This document shows positions 20,839-30,062 of a stretch of 64,000 nucleotides of DNA, one piece after another. Origin of the DNA: Paracoccus stylophorae (GTDB lineage: Bacteria; Pseudomonadota; Alphaproteobacteria; Rhodobacterales; Rhodobacteraceae). Location of the stretch: assembly GCF_028553765.1 (NCBI RefSeq), contig NZ_CP067134.1:1841001-1905000 (forward strand). The letters run 5' to 3'. Both the position numbers and the translations under genes were made by a program. How positions within the stretch are numbered: the first letter of the stretch is position 1; every line of letters begins with the position of its first letter. The notes under the pieces are model-generated. The model did not search any database and was not told the DNA's origin. It was given only the letters and a program-made list of their open reading frames with translations.

Positions 20839-22023
20839 ATGAAAAAGCTTCTTCTGGCCACCGCGGCCGGAGCACTGATCGCCGGCGCCGCCGGGGCCGA
20901 GGACATCAAGATGGGCATGTCGCTGGGCTTCACCGGGCCGCTGGAATCCATGGCGCCCGCAATGCGCGACGGCGCGCAGCTGGCAATGAAGGAAGTCAGC
21001 GATTCGGGCCTGCTGCTGGACGGCTCGACCGTCACCCCGGTCGAAGGCGATTCGACCTGCGCCGACGCGGCGGCGGCCACCGCCACCGTCGAACGCCTGA
21101 TCACCGCCGAAGGCGTGAAGGGCATCGTCGGCGGGATGTGTTCGGGCGAAACCATCGCGACGCTGGAAAACGTCGCCAAGCCGAACGGCGTGGTGATGAT
21201 CTCGCCCTCGGCGACGTCGCCGGCGCTGTCCACCATCGACGATAACGGCCTGTTCTTCCGCACCTCGCCGTCCGATGCGCGGCAGGGCGAGGTGATGGCC
21301 AACATCATCATGGAAAAGGGCATCGACACCGTCGCCGTCACCTATACCAACAACGATTACGGCAAGGGGCTGGCCGACAGCTTCCAGGCCGCGTTCGAGG
21401 AAAAGGGCGGCACCGTCACGGTCAGCAGCGCCCATGACGACGGCAAGGCCGACTACTCGGCCGAGGTTGCGGCGCTGGCATCAGCCGGCGGCGACGCGCT
21501 GGTGGTCGCGGGCTATGTCGATCAGGGCGGTTCGGGCGTGGTGCGCGCCGCGCTGGACACGGGCGCGTTTGACACGTTCGTCTTCCCCGACGGCATGATC
21601 GGCAACGCGCTGGTCGAGAATTTCGGCAGCGAGATCGACGGCAGCTTCGGCCAGAACCCCGCCGCCGAGGGCGAGGGGCGCGACAAGTATATCGAGATGG
21701 CCAAGGAAGCCGGCTTCGACGGATCGAACGTGTTCTCGGCCGAATCCTACGACGCCGCCGCGCTGATGCTGCTGGCGATGGCCGCCGCAGGCAGCAGCGA
21801 TCCGGGCGTCTACAAGGACAAGATCATGGATATCGCCAACGAACCCGGCGAAAAGATCATGCCCGGCGAACTGGCCAAGGCGATCGAGATCCTCAATGAC
21901 GGCGGCGAGGTCGATTATGTCGGCGCCACGTCCGTCGAATTCATCGAACCCGGCGAATCCGCCGGCGTCTATCGCGAGGTCTCGTTCAACAACGGCGAAA
22001 TGGAGATTGTCGGCTATCGCTGA
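20839..22023 (+). CDS. livK: Branched-chain amino-acid ABC transporter, periplasmic binding protein
   Basis: Captures branched-chain amino acids or related amides in the periplasm for the LivHMGF importer encoded next. The 394 residues start with a signal peptide of about 20 (MKKLLLATAAGALIAGAAGA). The type-1 periplasmic binding fold follows: SLGFTGPLESMAPAMRDGAQ, the serine/threonine ligand segment SPSATSPALS, and TYTNNDYGKGLADSF. GGGAG precedes the ATG. It heads the cluster and is separated from livG by a hairpin followed by four T, which should leave the binding protein in excess. The exact substrate cannot be read from sequence. Confidence 0.92.
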   Translation: MKKLLLATAAGALIAGAAGAEDIKMGMSLGFTGPLESMAPAMRDGAQLAMKEVSDSGLLLDGSTVTPVEGDSTCADAAAATATVERLITAEGVKGIVGGMCSGETIATLENVAKPNGVVMISPSATSPALSTIDDNGLFFRTSPSDARQGEVMANIIMEKGIDTVAVTYTNNDYGKGLADSFQAAFEEKGGTVTVSSAHDDGKADYSAEVAALASAGGDALVVAGYVDQGGSGVVRAALDTGAFDTFVFPDGMIGNALVENFGSEIDGSFGQNPAAEGEGRDKYIEMAKEAGFDGSNVFSAESYDAAALMLLAMAAAGSSDPGVYKDKIMDIANEPGEKIMPGELAKAIEILNDGGEVDYVGATSVEFIEPGESAGVYREVSFNNGEMEIVGYR

Positions 22024-22040
22024 CCTTCCCTGATCGGACA

Positions 22041-22074
22041 GGCCCGGTCCCGCGTGCGCGCGACCGGGCCTTTT
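22041..22074 (+). terminator. Intra-operon hairpin between livK and livG (likely attenuator)
   Basis: Nine-base-pair stem GGCCCGGTC / GACCGGGCC around a 12-base loop, followed by TTTT. It lies 18 bases after the livK stop and 80 bases before livG. The short T tract suggests partial termination, a usual way to make more binding protein than membrane complex. Confidence 0.7.
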
Positions 22075-22153
22075 CGCAATGACAAGAGCCGCGCGGGCGG
22101 CCACACTTTACCACGCCAAACTTCACCGCAATCGTGAAGACAGGGAAACAAGA

Positions 22154-22936
22154 ATGATCAGGGTCGAGGACCTTCACCGCCATTTCGGCGGGTTCCGGGC
22201 CGTAGATGGTGCCAGCCTCACCATCGGCGAAGGCTCGATTACCGGGCTGATCGGGCCGAACGGCGCCGGCAAATCCACATTGTTCAACGTCATCGCGGGC
22301 GTGCTGCCACCGACATCGGGCAAGGTCTATATGGACGGCGAGGACATCACCGGCCTGCCGCCGCACCAGCTGTTTCGTCGCGGGCTGCTGCGCACCTTCC
22401 AGCTGGCGCATGAATTCGCCTCGATGACGGTGCGCGAGAACCTGATGATGGTCCCGGGTGGCCAGACCGGCGAGACGATCTGGAAGACCTGGTTCCAGCG
22501 CGGCCAGATCCGGCGCGAAGAGGATCAGCTGGGCAAGCGCGCCGACGAGGTGCTGGAGTTTCTGACCATCCGCCATCTGGCGCATGAAAAGGCCGGCAAT
22601 TTGTCGGGCGGCCAGAAAAAGCTGCTGGAACTGGGCCGGACGATGATGGTCGACGCCAAGGTGGTGTTCCTGGACGAGGTCGGTGCGGGCGTGAACCGCA
22701 CCCTGCTGGGCACGATCGGCGACGCCATCGTGCGGCTGAACAAGGAACGCGGCTATACGTTCTGCGTGATCGAACACGACATGGATTTCATCGGCAAGCT
22801 GTGCGACCCGGTGATCGTCATGGCCGAGGGCCGGGTGCTGGCCGAGGGCAGCGCCGCCGACATCATGCAGAACGAAGAGGTGATCGAGGCCTATCTGGGC
22901 ACCGGCCTGAAGAACAAGGACATGGTGGGCGCATGA
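22154..22936 (+). CDS. livG: Branched-chain amino-acid ABC transporter ATPase
   Basis: A 260-residue cytoplasmic ATPase subunit energising the LivHM channel. Walker A is GPNGAGKST near residues 36-44, the ABC signature is LSGGQKK, and Walker B VVFLDEVGAGVN follows. The LivG-type insertion after Walker A (GEDITGLPPHQLFRRGLLRT) and the late HDMDFI switch histidine fit. I start at the ATG at 22154 (MIRVEDLHRHFGG); the open frame upstream overlaps the attenuator region and is not conserved-looking. The stop overlaps the livF start as ATGA. In the usual LEP of Walker B the proline position is V (DEVGAGV), a small variation. Confidence 0.93.
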   Translation: MIRVEDLHRHFGGFRAVDGASLTIGEGSITGLIGPNGAGKSTLFNVIAGVLPPTSGKVYMDGEDITGLPPHQLFRRGLLRTFQLAHEFASMTVRENLMMVPGGQTGETIWKTWFQRGQIRREEDQLGKRADEVLEFLTIRHLAHEKAGNLSGGQKKLLELGRTMMVDAKVVFLDEVGAGVNRTLLGTIGDAIVRLNKERGYTFCVIEHDMDFIGKLCDPVIVMAEGRVLAEGSAADIMQNEEVIEAYLGTGLKNKDMVGA

Positions 22937-23766
22937 GCGATGCGGACAAGGCTTTGGGCACCCGGGGCAATCGCGACGCATCGGTCGTCAACCCCCGGCC
23001 CGCCGGCACGTTCGACGGCAGCCGCAGATCCGGCGCAGTCGGCCCCGGCCGGCCCGACGATCCGTTCCTGATCGGGGAAAACATGTCCGGCGGCTATGGT
23101 CGCGGCCCTGACATCCTGCACAACTGCACCATCGCCGTCGAAAAGGGCGAGATCGCGGTGATCGTCGGCCCCAACGGCGCCGGCAAATCGACCGCCATGA
23201 AGGCGATCTTCGGGATGCTGGAGCTGCGCGAAGGCTCGGTCCGGCTGGACGGGCGCGACATCACCGCGCTGAACCCCCAGGACCGCGTCAAGGCCGGGAT
23301 GGGTTTCGTGCCGCAGGTCAACAACATATTTCCGTCAATGAGTTGCGAAGAAAACCTTGAGATGGGCGCGTTCATCCGCGACGACGATTTCACGGACACC
23401 ATGACGCAGGTCTTCGACCTGTTTCCCATCCTCAAGGAAAAGCGCCGGCAGGCGGCGGGCGAATTTTCGGGCGGTCAGCGCCAGCAGCTTGCCGTGGGCC
23501 GGGCGCTGATGACGCGGCCCAGCCTGCTGATGCTGGACGAGCCGACCGCGGGCGTCAGCCCCATCGTCATGGATGAGCTGTTCGACCGCATCATCGCCAT
23601 CGCCCGCGGCGGGCTGCCGATCCTGATGGTCGAACAGAACGCCAAACAGGCCATGGCCATCGCCGACAAGGCCTATGTGCTGGTCCAGGGGGCCAACGCG
23701 CATACCGGATCGGGAAAGGAGCTGATGGAAAACGACGAGGTGCGCCGCACCTTCCTGGGGGGCTGA
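22933..23766 (+). CDS. livF: Branched-chain amino-acid ABC transporter ATPase, N-terminally extended
   Basis: The second cytoplasmic ATPase of the importer, 277 residues. The family core begins near residue 46 (LIGENMSGGYGRGPDILH), with Walker A GPNGAGKST near 80, signature FSGGQRQQ, Walker B LLMLDEPTAGVSP and switch histidine replaced by the usual LivF MVEQN. LivF proteins are normally about 235-240 residues. Here some 44 residues rich in G, R, D and P precede the core. The ATG at 22933 overlaps the livG stop; no later in-frame ATG gives a better-coupled start except M51, which would cut into the core. The extension is therefore probably translated, but that is inference. Confidence 0.9.
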   Translation: MSDADKALGTRGNRDASVVNPRPAGTFDGSRRSGAVGPGRPDDPFLIGENMSGGYGRGPDILHNCTIAVEKGEIAVIVGPNGAGKSTAMKAIFGMLELREGSVRLDGRDITALNPQDRVKAGMGFVPQVNNIFPSMSCEENLEMGAFIRDDDFTDTMTQVFDLFPILKEKRRQAAGEFSGGQRQQLAVGRALMTRPSLLMLDEPTAGVSPIVMDELFDRIIAIARGGLPILMVEQNAKQAMAIADKAYVLVQGANAHTGSGKELMENDEVRRTFLGG

Positions 23767-23769
23767 GCC

Positions 23770-24777
23770 ATGGACATCCTGAACGCCCTCGTGGCCTTTC
23801 TGAACTTCGTCTTCATCCCGGCCGCCGCCTATGGCGCGCAGCTGGCGCTGGGCGCGCTGGGGGTGACGCTGATCTACGGCATCCTGCGCTTTTCCAACTT
23901 CGCCCATGGCGACACGATGGCCTTCGGCACCGCCGTCACCATCCTGACGACATGGGGCCTGCAATCCATGGGCGTCACGCTGGGGCCGCTGCCCACCGCG
24001 CTGCTGGCCCTGCCGATCGGGATCGCCGGCACCGCGATCATCGTGCTGCTGACCGATCGCGCCGTCTATCGCTTCTATCGGATCAAGAAGGCGCCGCCGA
24101 TCATCCTGGTGATGGCCTCGGTCGGCGTCATGTTCCTGATGAACGGGCTGACGCGGCTGCTGATCGGCGTCGATGAACAGCGTTTCGCCGATGGCGCGCG
24201 CTTCGTCATCGACGTGCGCAGCTTTCGCGAGATGACCGGGCTTCAGGAGGGGCTGGCGCTGAAGACGACGCAGGTGCTGACCATCGTGGTCGCGGTGCTG
24301 GTCGTGTGGGCGCTGTTCTGGTTCCTGAACCGGACCAAGTCCGGCAAGGCGATGCGCGCCTATTCCGACAACGAGGATCTGGCCCTGCTGTCGGGCATCG
24401 ACCCCGAAAAGGTCGTGCGCCTGACCTGGATCATCGCCGCGGGTCTGGCGACCATCGCGGGCGTGCTTTACGGGCTGGACAAGGCGTTCAAGCCCTTCAA
24501 CTATTTCCAGATCCTGCTGCCGATCTTCGCCGCCGCCATCGTCGGCGGTCTGGGCAATCCGCTGGGGGCCATCGCCGGCGGCTTCGTCGTCGCCTTCTCC
24601 GAGGTCGCGGTGACCTATCCGTGGCTGAAGGTGGCGGGCTATCTGTTCCCCGCATGGCAGCCCGACGGGCTGCTGCAATTGCTGGGGACGGAATACAAGT
24701 TCGCCGTCAGCTTCGTCATTCTGATCGTCGTGCTGCTGTTCAAGCCAACCGGCCTGTTCGGCGGCAGGTCCGTGTAA
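23770..24777 (+). CDS. livH: Branched-chain amino-acid ABC transporter permease
   Basis: A 335-residue inner-membrane permease that pairs with LivM to form the channel. The typical LivH opening (QLALGALGVTLIYGILRFSN, then FAHGDTMAFG) is present. The cytoplasmic coupling-helix region SGKAMRAYSDNEDLALLSGI follows, and then the late segment FAAAIVGGLGNPLGAIAGG. About eight hydrophobic helices are visible. It starts three bases after the livF stop and ends 13 bases before livM with GGGAGGT between. All five components needed for a working importer are in this cluster. Confidence 0.93.
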   Translation: MDILNALVAFLNFVFIPAAAYGAQLALGALGVTLIYGILRFSNFAHGDTMAFGTAVTILTTWGLQSMGVTLGPLPTALLALPIGIAGTAIIVLLTDRAVYRFYRIKKAPPIILVMASVGVMFLMNGLTRLLIGVDEQRFADGARFVIDVRSFREMTGLQEGLALKTTQVLTIVVAVLVVWALFWFLNRTKSGKAMRAYSDNEDLALLSGIDPEKVVRLTWIIAAGLATIAGVLYGLDKAFKPFNYFQILLPIFAAAIVGGLGNPLGAIAGGFVVAFSEVAVTYPWLKVAGYLFPAWQPDGLLQLLGTEYKFAVSFVILIVVLLFKPTGLFGGRSV

Positions 24778-24790
24778 GGGAGGTCCGGTC

Positions 24791-26128
24791 ATGTCAACCA
24801 ACCGTCAGGCCGCATCCACCAGCAAATGGCGCGCGCCGCTGATTTTCGCGGTGCTTGCCGTGCTGTTCATCCTTGAGGGCACGGTGCGCAATGCCATGTT
24901 CTCGGGCAGCTGGAACACCTCGCTGGGCATCCTGAACATGGGCCTGATTTCGGCCATCACGGCGCTGGGCGTCAACATGCAATGGGGCTATGCCGGGCTG
25001 TTCAACGTCGGCGTGGTCGGCTTTCTGGCGCTGGGCGGTCTTGCGCCGGTGCTGGTCTCGACCCAGCCGGTCGCGGGGGCGTGGCAGGCGGGCGGGGCGC
25101 GGGTGCTGTTCGCGCTGGCCGTCGGGCTGGGCACGCTGGCGCTGGCCATCCAGGCGTGGAAGCGTTTGCGCAGCGGGCGCGGCCTTGCGGTGCTGGCGAT
25201 CCTGATCGCGGGGTTCGTCATCTATCGCTGGCTGTTCGATCCCGCGGTGCAGGCGATCGAATCGAACAGTCCCGCGCGTCACGGCAATATCGGCGGTCTG
25301 GGCCTGCCCGTCCTGCTGTCCTGGGTCGTGGGCGGGGTCTTTGCCGCTGCCGCCGCCTGGGGCGTGGGCAAGGTCGCGCTGGGGCTGCGGTCCGACTATC
25401 TGGCCATCGCGACGCTGGGCATCGGCGAAATCATCGTCGCCGTCCTGAAGAACGAGGACTGGCTGGCGCGCGGGGTCAAGAACGTCACCGCCATTCCCCG
25501 CCCCGTCCCCTACGAGATCGAGCTGCAGCAGAACCCCGACTTTCAAAGCTTTGCCAACAGCCTGTCGATGAGCACGGCCGAAGCCTCGGGCGTGTGGGTC
25601 AAGATCTGTTACATGTCGCTGTTTCTGGTCGTGCTGCTGGCGATCATCCTGCTGGCGGAACTTGCGCTGAAATCGCCCTGGGGCCGGATGATGCGCGCGA
25701 TCCGCGACAACGAGGTCGCGGCCGAGGCGATGGGCAAGGACGTCACCGCGCGGCATTTGCAGGTGTTCATCCTCGGATCGGCGGTGATCGGCGTCGCGGG
25801 CGCGATGATGATCACGCAGGACGGGCTGATGGCGCCGGTGGGCTATCAGCCGCTGCGCTATACCTTCCTGATCTGGGTGATGGTCGTCGTCGGCGGTTCG
25901 GGCAACAACTGGGGCGCGGTGCTGGGCGCGGTGCTGATCTGGTTCTTGTGGATCAAGGCCGAGGTCTGGGGTCCGGCGCTGATCGCGCTGCTGACATCGC
26001 CGCTGCCCGATGGCGGGCTGAAGGCGCATCTGATGGACAGCGCCGCGCATATGCGCTTCATCGCGATGGGCCTGGTGCTGCTGCTGGTGCTGCGCTTCGC
26101 GCCGCGCGGTCTGGTGCCCGAGGAATAG
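24791..26128 (+). CDS. livM: Branched-chain amino-acid ABC transporter permease
   Basis: The partner permease of LivH, 445 residues, longer than typical short LivM proteins (about 300-330) and like the larger type. The family segments MGLISAITALGVNMQWGYAGL, FNVGVVGFLALGG, LRSDYLAIATLGIGEI and WGRMMRAIRDNEVAAEAMGKD are clear. Between the second and third segments there is extra sequence with further hydrophobic stretches (VLAILIAGFVIYRWLF, LPVLLSWVVGGVFAAAAAWG). It is the last gene of the cluster and is followed by a strong bidirectional terminator. GGGAGGT precedes the ATG. Confidence 0.92.
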   Translation: MSTNRQAASTSKWRAPLIFAVLAVLFILEGTVRNAMFSGSWNTSLGILNMGLISAITALGVNMQWGYAGLFNVGVVGFLALGGLAPVLVSTQPVAGAWQAGGARVLFALAVGLGTLALAIQAWKRLRSGRGLAVLAILIAGFVIYRWLFDPAVQAIESNSPARHGNIGGLGLPVLLSWVVGGVFAAAAAWGVGKVALGLRSDYLAIATLGIGEIIVAVLKNEDWLARGVKNVTAIPRPVPYEIELQQNPDFQSFANSLSMSTAEASGVWVKICYMSLFLVVLLAIILLAELALKSPWGRMMRAIRDNEVAAEAMGKDVTARHLQVFILGSAVIGVAGAMMITQDGLMAPVGYQPLRYTFLIWVMVVVGGSGNNWGAVLGAVLIWFLWIKAEVWGPALIALLTSPLPDGGLKAHLMDSAAHMRFIAMGLVLLLVLRFAPRGLVPEE

Positions 26129-26150
26129 GCGCGGACCCCGCCCGCAACTG

Positions 26151-26180
26151 AAAACGGCGCGGCTGGCCCGCGCCGTTTTC
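26151..26180. terminator. Bidirectional Rho-independent terminator
   Basis: Perfect twelve-base-pair stem AAAACGGCGCGG / CCGCGCCGTTTT around a short loop. A and T tracts on opposite arms let it serve livM and the converging CAP-domain gene. Confidence 0.9.
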
Positions 26181-26215
26181 ATTTCCCCTGCCCGCGCCTC
26201 GCAGGCGCAGTTGCC

Positions 26216-26761
26216 TCAGGCGCAGTCGTCGCCCAGAACCACGCTCCACCACAACCGGCCATCGGCGCCGCGCACGACGCCGGTGCCCAGTTCGGTGCTG
26301 GACTGGCCCATCAATTCGACCCGGTGCGGCTCGGACCGCAGCCAGGCAGCGACGACGCCTTCGGGTGTGCCGCCCGCCGCAACTAGCTGCGCCACGCCGC
26401 AGGTCGGATAGCCGACTGCCCGCGCCCGGTCCACCACGTTCGACCCGTTCGATCCGGCCACCGTCGCGCGACCCATCGCGGCCACGTCGCAGGCATGGGA
26501 TTGCGCGATCCGGATCAGGTCGTCATTTGCCGCCAGCAGCACCTTGCCATTGGCTGCGCGCGCCGCATTGACCGCCTCGCCCATGCGTTCCTGCAATGCG
26601 GCATCGCCGGTGCAGATGGCGGCCAGCGCCTCTTCGGCGGGATCGGCGGGGGCGTCCACGCCGGTCAGCGGAATGACCGGCGCGTCGAACCCGGCCCCCT
26701 GCTGACAGGCCGCCAGCAGGGCTGCGGACAGGAACGCGACGGACAGGGTTTTGACGGTCAT
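26216..26761 (-). CDS. CAP/SCP-domain lipoprotein
   Basis: A 181-residue lipoprotein. The N-terminus MTVKTLSVAFLSAALLAAC is a lipoprotein signal with the lipid-modified cysteine at residue 19. The rest is a CAP (SCP/PR1-like) domain: VNAARAANGKVLL, the conserved histidine in AQSHACDVAA, and a second conserved region AWLRSEPHRVELMGQSSTELG with the second histidine. The end WWSVVLGD is typical. Bacterial CAP proteins are secreted or surface proteins with poorly known roles, some binding lipids or acting as proteases. GAGG precedes the ATG. The gene is divergent from guaA and converges with livM. Confidence 0.88.
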   Translation of the reverse strand: MTVKTLSVAFLSAALLAACQQGAGFDAPVIPLTGVDAPADPAEEALAAICTGDAALQERMGEAVNAARAANGKVLLAANDDLIRIAQSHACDVAAMGRATVAGSNGSNVVDRARAVGYPTCGVAQLVAAGGTPEGVVAAWLRSEPHRVELMGQSSTELGTGVVRGADGRLWWSVVLGDDCA

Positions 26762-26880
26762 GGCAACCTCGGCTCAGCTTCTTGTAAAGACGGACGTTTT
26801 CCAACGCGCCGCGCCGCCCTGCGGTTCCGCCACACGGCAGCCCTCTTGCGCCGCTGCACAAGCGACCTTAAAGCGCATCC

Positions 26881-28440
26881 ATGACCCAGCACCAGCGCCT
26901 TCTGATCATCGATTTCGGCTCTCAGGTGACGCAGCTGATCGCGCGCCGCCTGCGCGAACTGAACGTCTATTGCGAGATCCGGCCGTTCAACGCCATCACC
27001 GATGACGATCTGCGCGCCGACCCGCCGCAGGCGATCATCCTGTCGGGCGGCCCGGCCAGCGTCACCGACAAGGACGGCCCGCGCGCCCCGCAGGCGGTGT
27101 TCGAACTGGGCGTTCCCGTCTTCGGCATCTGCTATGGCCAGCAGGTGATGATGGACCAGCTTGGCGGCTCGGTCGAGGCCGGGCACCACGCCGAATACGG
27201 CCGCGCCTTCATCGCGCCTGCCCCCGGCCACAGGCGGGACGGCATCTTCGCCGGCCTGTTCCAGGACGGGCGCGAGGAAGTCTGGATGAGCCATGGCGAC
27301 CGCGTCACCGAAATGGCCTCGGGATTCGAGGTGATCGGCACCTCGCCCCACGCGCCGATGGCGATGATCGCGGACGAATCGCGCCATTTCTATGGCGTAC
27401 AGTTCCACCCCGAGGTGCATCACACCCCCAACGGCCGCAAGATGCTGGAAAACTTCGTCCAGCTGGCGGGGTTCACCGGCGACTGGACGATGGCCAGCTA
27501 CAAGGACGAGGCGATCCGCAAGATCCGCGAACAGGTCGGCGACCGGCGGGTGATCTGCGGCCTGTCGGGCGGGGTCGATTCCTCGGTCGCGGCGGTGCTG
27601 ATCCACGAGGCGATCGGCGACCAGTTGACCTGCGTCTTCGTCGATCACGGCCTTTTGCGGCTGGATGAGGCCGATCAGGTCGTGACGATGTTCCGCGACC
27701 ACTACAACATCCCGCTGATCCACGCCGACGAGGCCGATCTGTTCCTCGACGCGCTGGACGGCGTCAGCGACCCCGAGGTCAAGCGCAAGACCATCGGCCG
27801 CCTGTTCATCGACATCTTTCAGCGCGAGGCCGGCAAGATCGACGGGGCCGAATTCCTGGCCCAGGGCACGCTGTATCCCGACGTCATCGAAAGCGTCAGC
27901 TTTTCCGGCGGCCCCTCGGTCACGATCAAGTCGCACCACAACGTCGGCGGCCTGCCCGAAAAGATGGGCCTGAAACTGGTCGAACCCCTGCGCGAGCTGT
28001 TCAAGGACGAGGTGCGCGCCCTTGGCCGCGAACTGGGCCTGCCCGAAAGCTTCATCGGCCGCCACCCCTTTCCCGGCCCCGGCCTTGCGATCCGCTGCCC
28101 CGGCACGATCACCCGCGACAAGCTGAAGATCCTGCGCAAGGCCGATGCGGTCTTCATCGACCAGATCCGCAAGCACGATTTGTATGACGACATCTGGCAG
28201 GCTTTCGTGGCGATCCTGCCCGTCCGCACGGTGGGCGTGATGGGCGACGGGCGCACCTATGACTATGCCTGCGCGCTGCGCGCCGTCACCAGCGTCGATG
28301 GCATGACCGCGGATTTTTATCCGTTCAGCCACGATTTCCTGGGCGAAACCGCGACCCGCATCATCAACGAGGTCAAGGGCATCAACCGCGTCACCTATGA
28401 CATCACCTCCAAACCGCCGGGCACGATCGAATGGGAATGA
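26881..28440 (+). CDS. guaA: GMP synthase (glutamine-hydrolysing)
   Basis: Converts XMP to GMP with ATP and glutamine in the cytoplasm. The 519 residues contain a class I glutamine amidotransferase domain (1 to about 195) with the nucleophile C84 in GICYGQQ and the histidine/glutamate pair in [11 protein letters not shown]. The ATP pyrophosphatase domain has the PP-loop SGGVDSS at about 229. The C-terminal dimerisation domain ends KPPGTIEWE, the invariant family end. The ATG at 26881 is preceded only by a weak ribosome site. It is single-standing, followed 42 bases later by the photolyase gene. Confidence 0.97.
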   Translation: MTQHQRLLIIDFGSQVTQLIARRLRELNVYCEIRPFNAITDDDLRADPPQAIILSGGPASVTDKDGPRAPQAVFELGVPVFGICYGQQVMMDQLGGSVEAGHHAEYGRAFIAPAPGHRRDGIFAGLFQDGREEVWMSHGDRVTEMASGFEVIGTSPHAPMAMIADESRHFYGVQFHPEVHHTPNGRKMLENFVQLAGFTGDWTMASYKDEAIRKIREQVGDRRVICGLSGGVDSSVAAVLIHEAIGDQLTCVFVDHGLLRLDEADQVVTMFRDHYNIPLIHADEADLFLDALDGVSDPEVKRKTIGRLFIDIFQREAGKIDGAEFLAQGTLYPDVIESVSFSGGPSVTIKSHHNVGGLPEKMGLKLVEPLRELFKDEVRALGRELGLPESFIGRHPFPGPGLAIRCPGTITRDKLKILRKADAVFIDQIRKHDLYDDIWQAFVAILPVRTVGVMGDGRTYDYACALRAVTSVDGMTADFYPFSHDFLGETATRIINEVKGINRVTYDITSKPPGTIEWE

Positions 28441-28482
28441 CAGGCTGACCGGATCGCGCAACGCCCGCTGCGCCGGACGCAG

Positions 28483-30006
28483 ATGACCCGGCTGATCCTT
28501 GTGCTGGGCGATCAGCTGTCGCGCGACATCGCCGCCCTGCGCGCGGCCCGCGACGGCGACGTGATCGTCATGGCCGAGGCGATGGACGAGGCCAGCTATG
28601 TCCGCCACCACCCCAAGAAGATCGCCTTCCTCTTTGCCGCGATGCGCAAATTCGCGGCCGGCCTGCAAGATGACGGGTTCCGCGTCGCCTATACCCGGCT
28701 GGACGATCCCGACAACACGCAAAGCATCGGCGGCGAATTGCTGCGCCGCACCGCCGAATTCGACGCGGATTCGGTGATCGCGACCGAGCCGGGCGAATGG
28801 CGGCTGATCGACATCCTCGCCTCGCTGCCCATTCGGGTGCATCAGCTTGCCGACGACCGCTTTTTCGCCAGCCATGCCGACTTCGACGCCTGGGCGAAGG
28901 GCCGCAAGGAATTGCGGATGGAATGGTTCTATCGCCACATGCGCCGCAAGACCGGGTTGCTGATGGACGGCGACCGGCCCGCGGGCGGGCGGTGGAACTT
29001 TGACCGCGACAACCGCAAGCCGGCCGAACCCGATCTGTTCCGCACGCCCCCGCCGCGATTCCAGCCTGACGACATCACGGCCGAGGTTCTGGATCTGGTC
29101 GCGGCGCGCTTTGCCGACAATTTCGGCGATCTGCGCCCCTTCGACTATGCCACCGACCGCGACGGCGCGCTGCATGCGCTGCGCCATTTCATCGACCACG
29201 CGCTGGATGAATTCGGGCCCACGCAGGATGCGATGCTGCTGGACGATCCGTATCTGAACCACTCGGTCCTGTCGCCTTATATCAACGCCGGGCTGCTGTC
29301 CCCGCACGAGGTCTGCGCGGCGGCGGCGGCGGCCCATGCCGAAGGTAAGGTGCGGCTGAACTCGGCCGAGGGTTTCATCCGCCAGATCCTTGGCTGGCGC
29401 GAATTCATGCGCGGCATCTATTTCCGCGAAGGCCCCGACTATACGCGCCGCAACGCGCTGGACCACCGGCGCGACCTGCCGTGGATGTATTGGGGCGGCA
29501 AGACGCGGATGAACTGCATGACGGCCGCCATCGGCCAGACGCAGCGGCTGGCCTATGCCCACCACATCCAGCGGCTGATGATCACCGGCAATTTCGCGCT
29601 GCTGGCCGGGATCGACCCGGCGCAGGTGCATGACTGGTATCTGTCGGTCTATCTGGACGCCTATGAATGGGTCGAGGCGCCCAACACCATCGGGATGAGC
29701 CAGTTTGCCGATGGCGGCATCGTCGGCAGCAAACCCTATGTCAGTTCCGGCAACTATATCAACCGGATGTCCGATTACTGCGCGGGCTGCGCCTATTCCG
29801 TCAGCGCAAGAACCGGCAAGACCGCCTGCCCGTTCAACCTGCTTTACTGGGATTTCATGGCCCGCCACCGCGCCCGGTTCGAGGGAAATCCCCGCATCGG
29901 CCGCATCTATGGCAACTGGGACCGGATGGACGACGCCCAACGCCGCGCCATCCGCGCCGATGCCGCGGATTTCCTGGACCGGATGGCGGACGGCCAGATC
30001 GTCTGA
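28483..30006 (+). CDS. phrB: Iron-sulfur bacterial photolyase/cryptochrome (FeS-BCP, PhrB type)
   Basis: Light-driven DNA repair enzyme of the photolyase-related (DUF523-independent, PF04244-type) group, shown in relatives to repair (6-4) photoproducts. The N-terminal Rossmann-like half begins LILVLGDQLSRDIAAL, and the FAD-binding half follows. Four cysteines, C345, C433, C436 and C449, have the same spacing as the [4Fe-4S] ligands of Agrobacterium PhrB (350, 438, 441, 454), which I recall from the literature. The motifs SAEGFIRQILGWREFMRGIY, YAHHIQRLMITGNFALL and MSQFADGGIVGSKPY are strongly conserved in this group. The length, 507 residues, matches. It is followed by a DUF72 gene 56 bases on. 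The identification is strong; the substrate is inferred from the family. Confidence 0.93.
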   Translation: MTRLILVLGDQLSRDIAALRAARDGDVIVMAEAMDEASYVRHHPKKIAFLFAAMRKFAAGLQDDGFRVAYTRLDDPDNTQSIGGELLRRTAEFDADSVIATEPGEWRLIDILASLPIRVHQLADDRFFASHADFDAWAKGRKELRMEWFYRHMRRKTGLLMDGDRPAGGRWNFDRDNRKPAEPDLFRTPPPRFQPDDITAEVLDLVAARFADNFGDLRPFDYATDRDGALHALRHFIDHALDEFGPTQDAMLLDDPYLNHSVLSPYINAGLLSPHEVCAAAAAAHAEGKVRLNSAEGFIRQILGWREFMRGIYFREGPDYTRRNALDHRRDLPWMYWGGKTRMNCMTAAIGQTQRLAYAHHIQRLMITGNFALLAGIDPAQVHDWYLSVYLDAYEWVEAPNTIGMSQFADGGIVGSKPYVSSGNYINRMSDYCAGCAYSVSARTGKTACPFNLLYWDFMARHRARFEGNPRIGRIYGNWDRMDDAQRRAIRADAADFLDRMADGQIV

Positions 30007-30062
30007 CTTGACGCGCCCCCGCGCCCCGCGGGATAGAGGTGCCTGCAAAGGGGGGGGCGCAC

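Noticed and set aside
26758..30048. A 1,096-codon open frame on the minus strand across guaA and the photolyase gene
   Set aside because: It is the antisense shadow of two well-identified genes in GC-rich DNA. It has no ribosome site and no family motifs.
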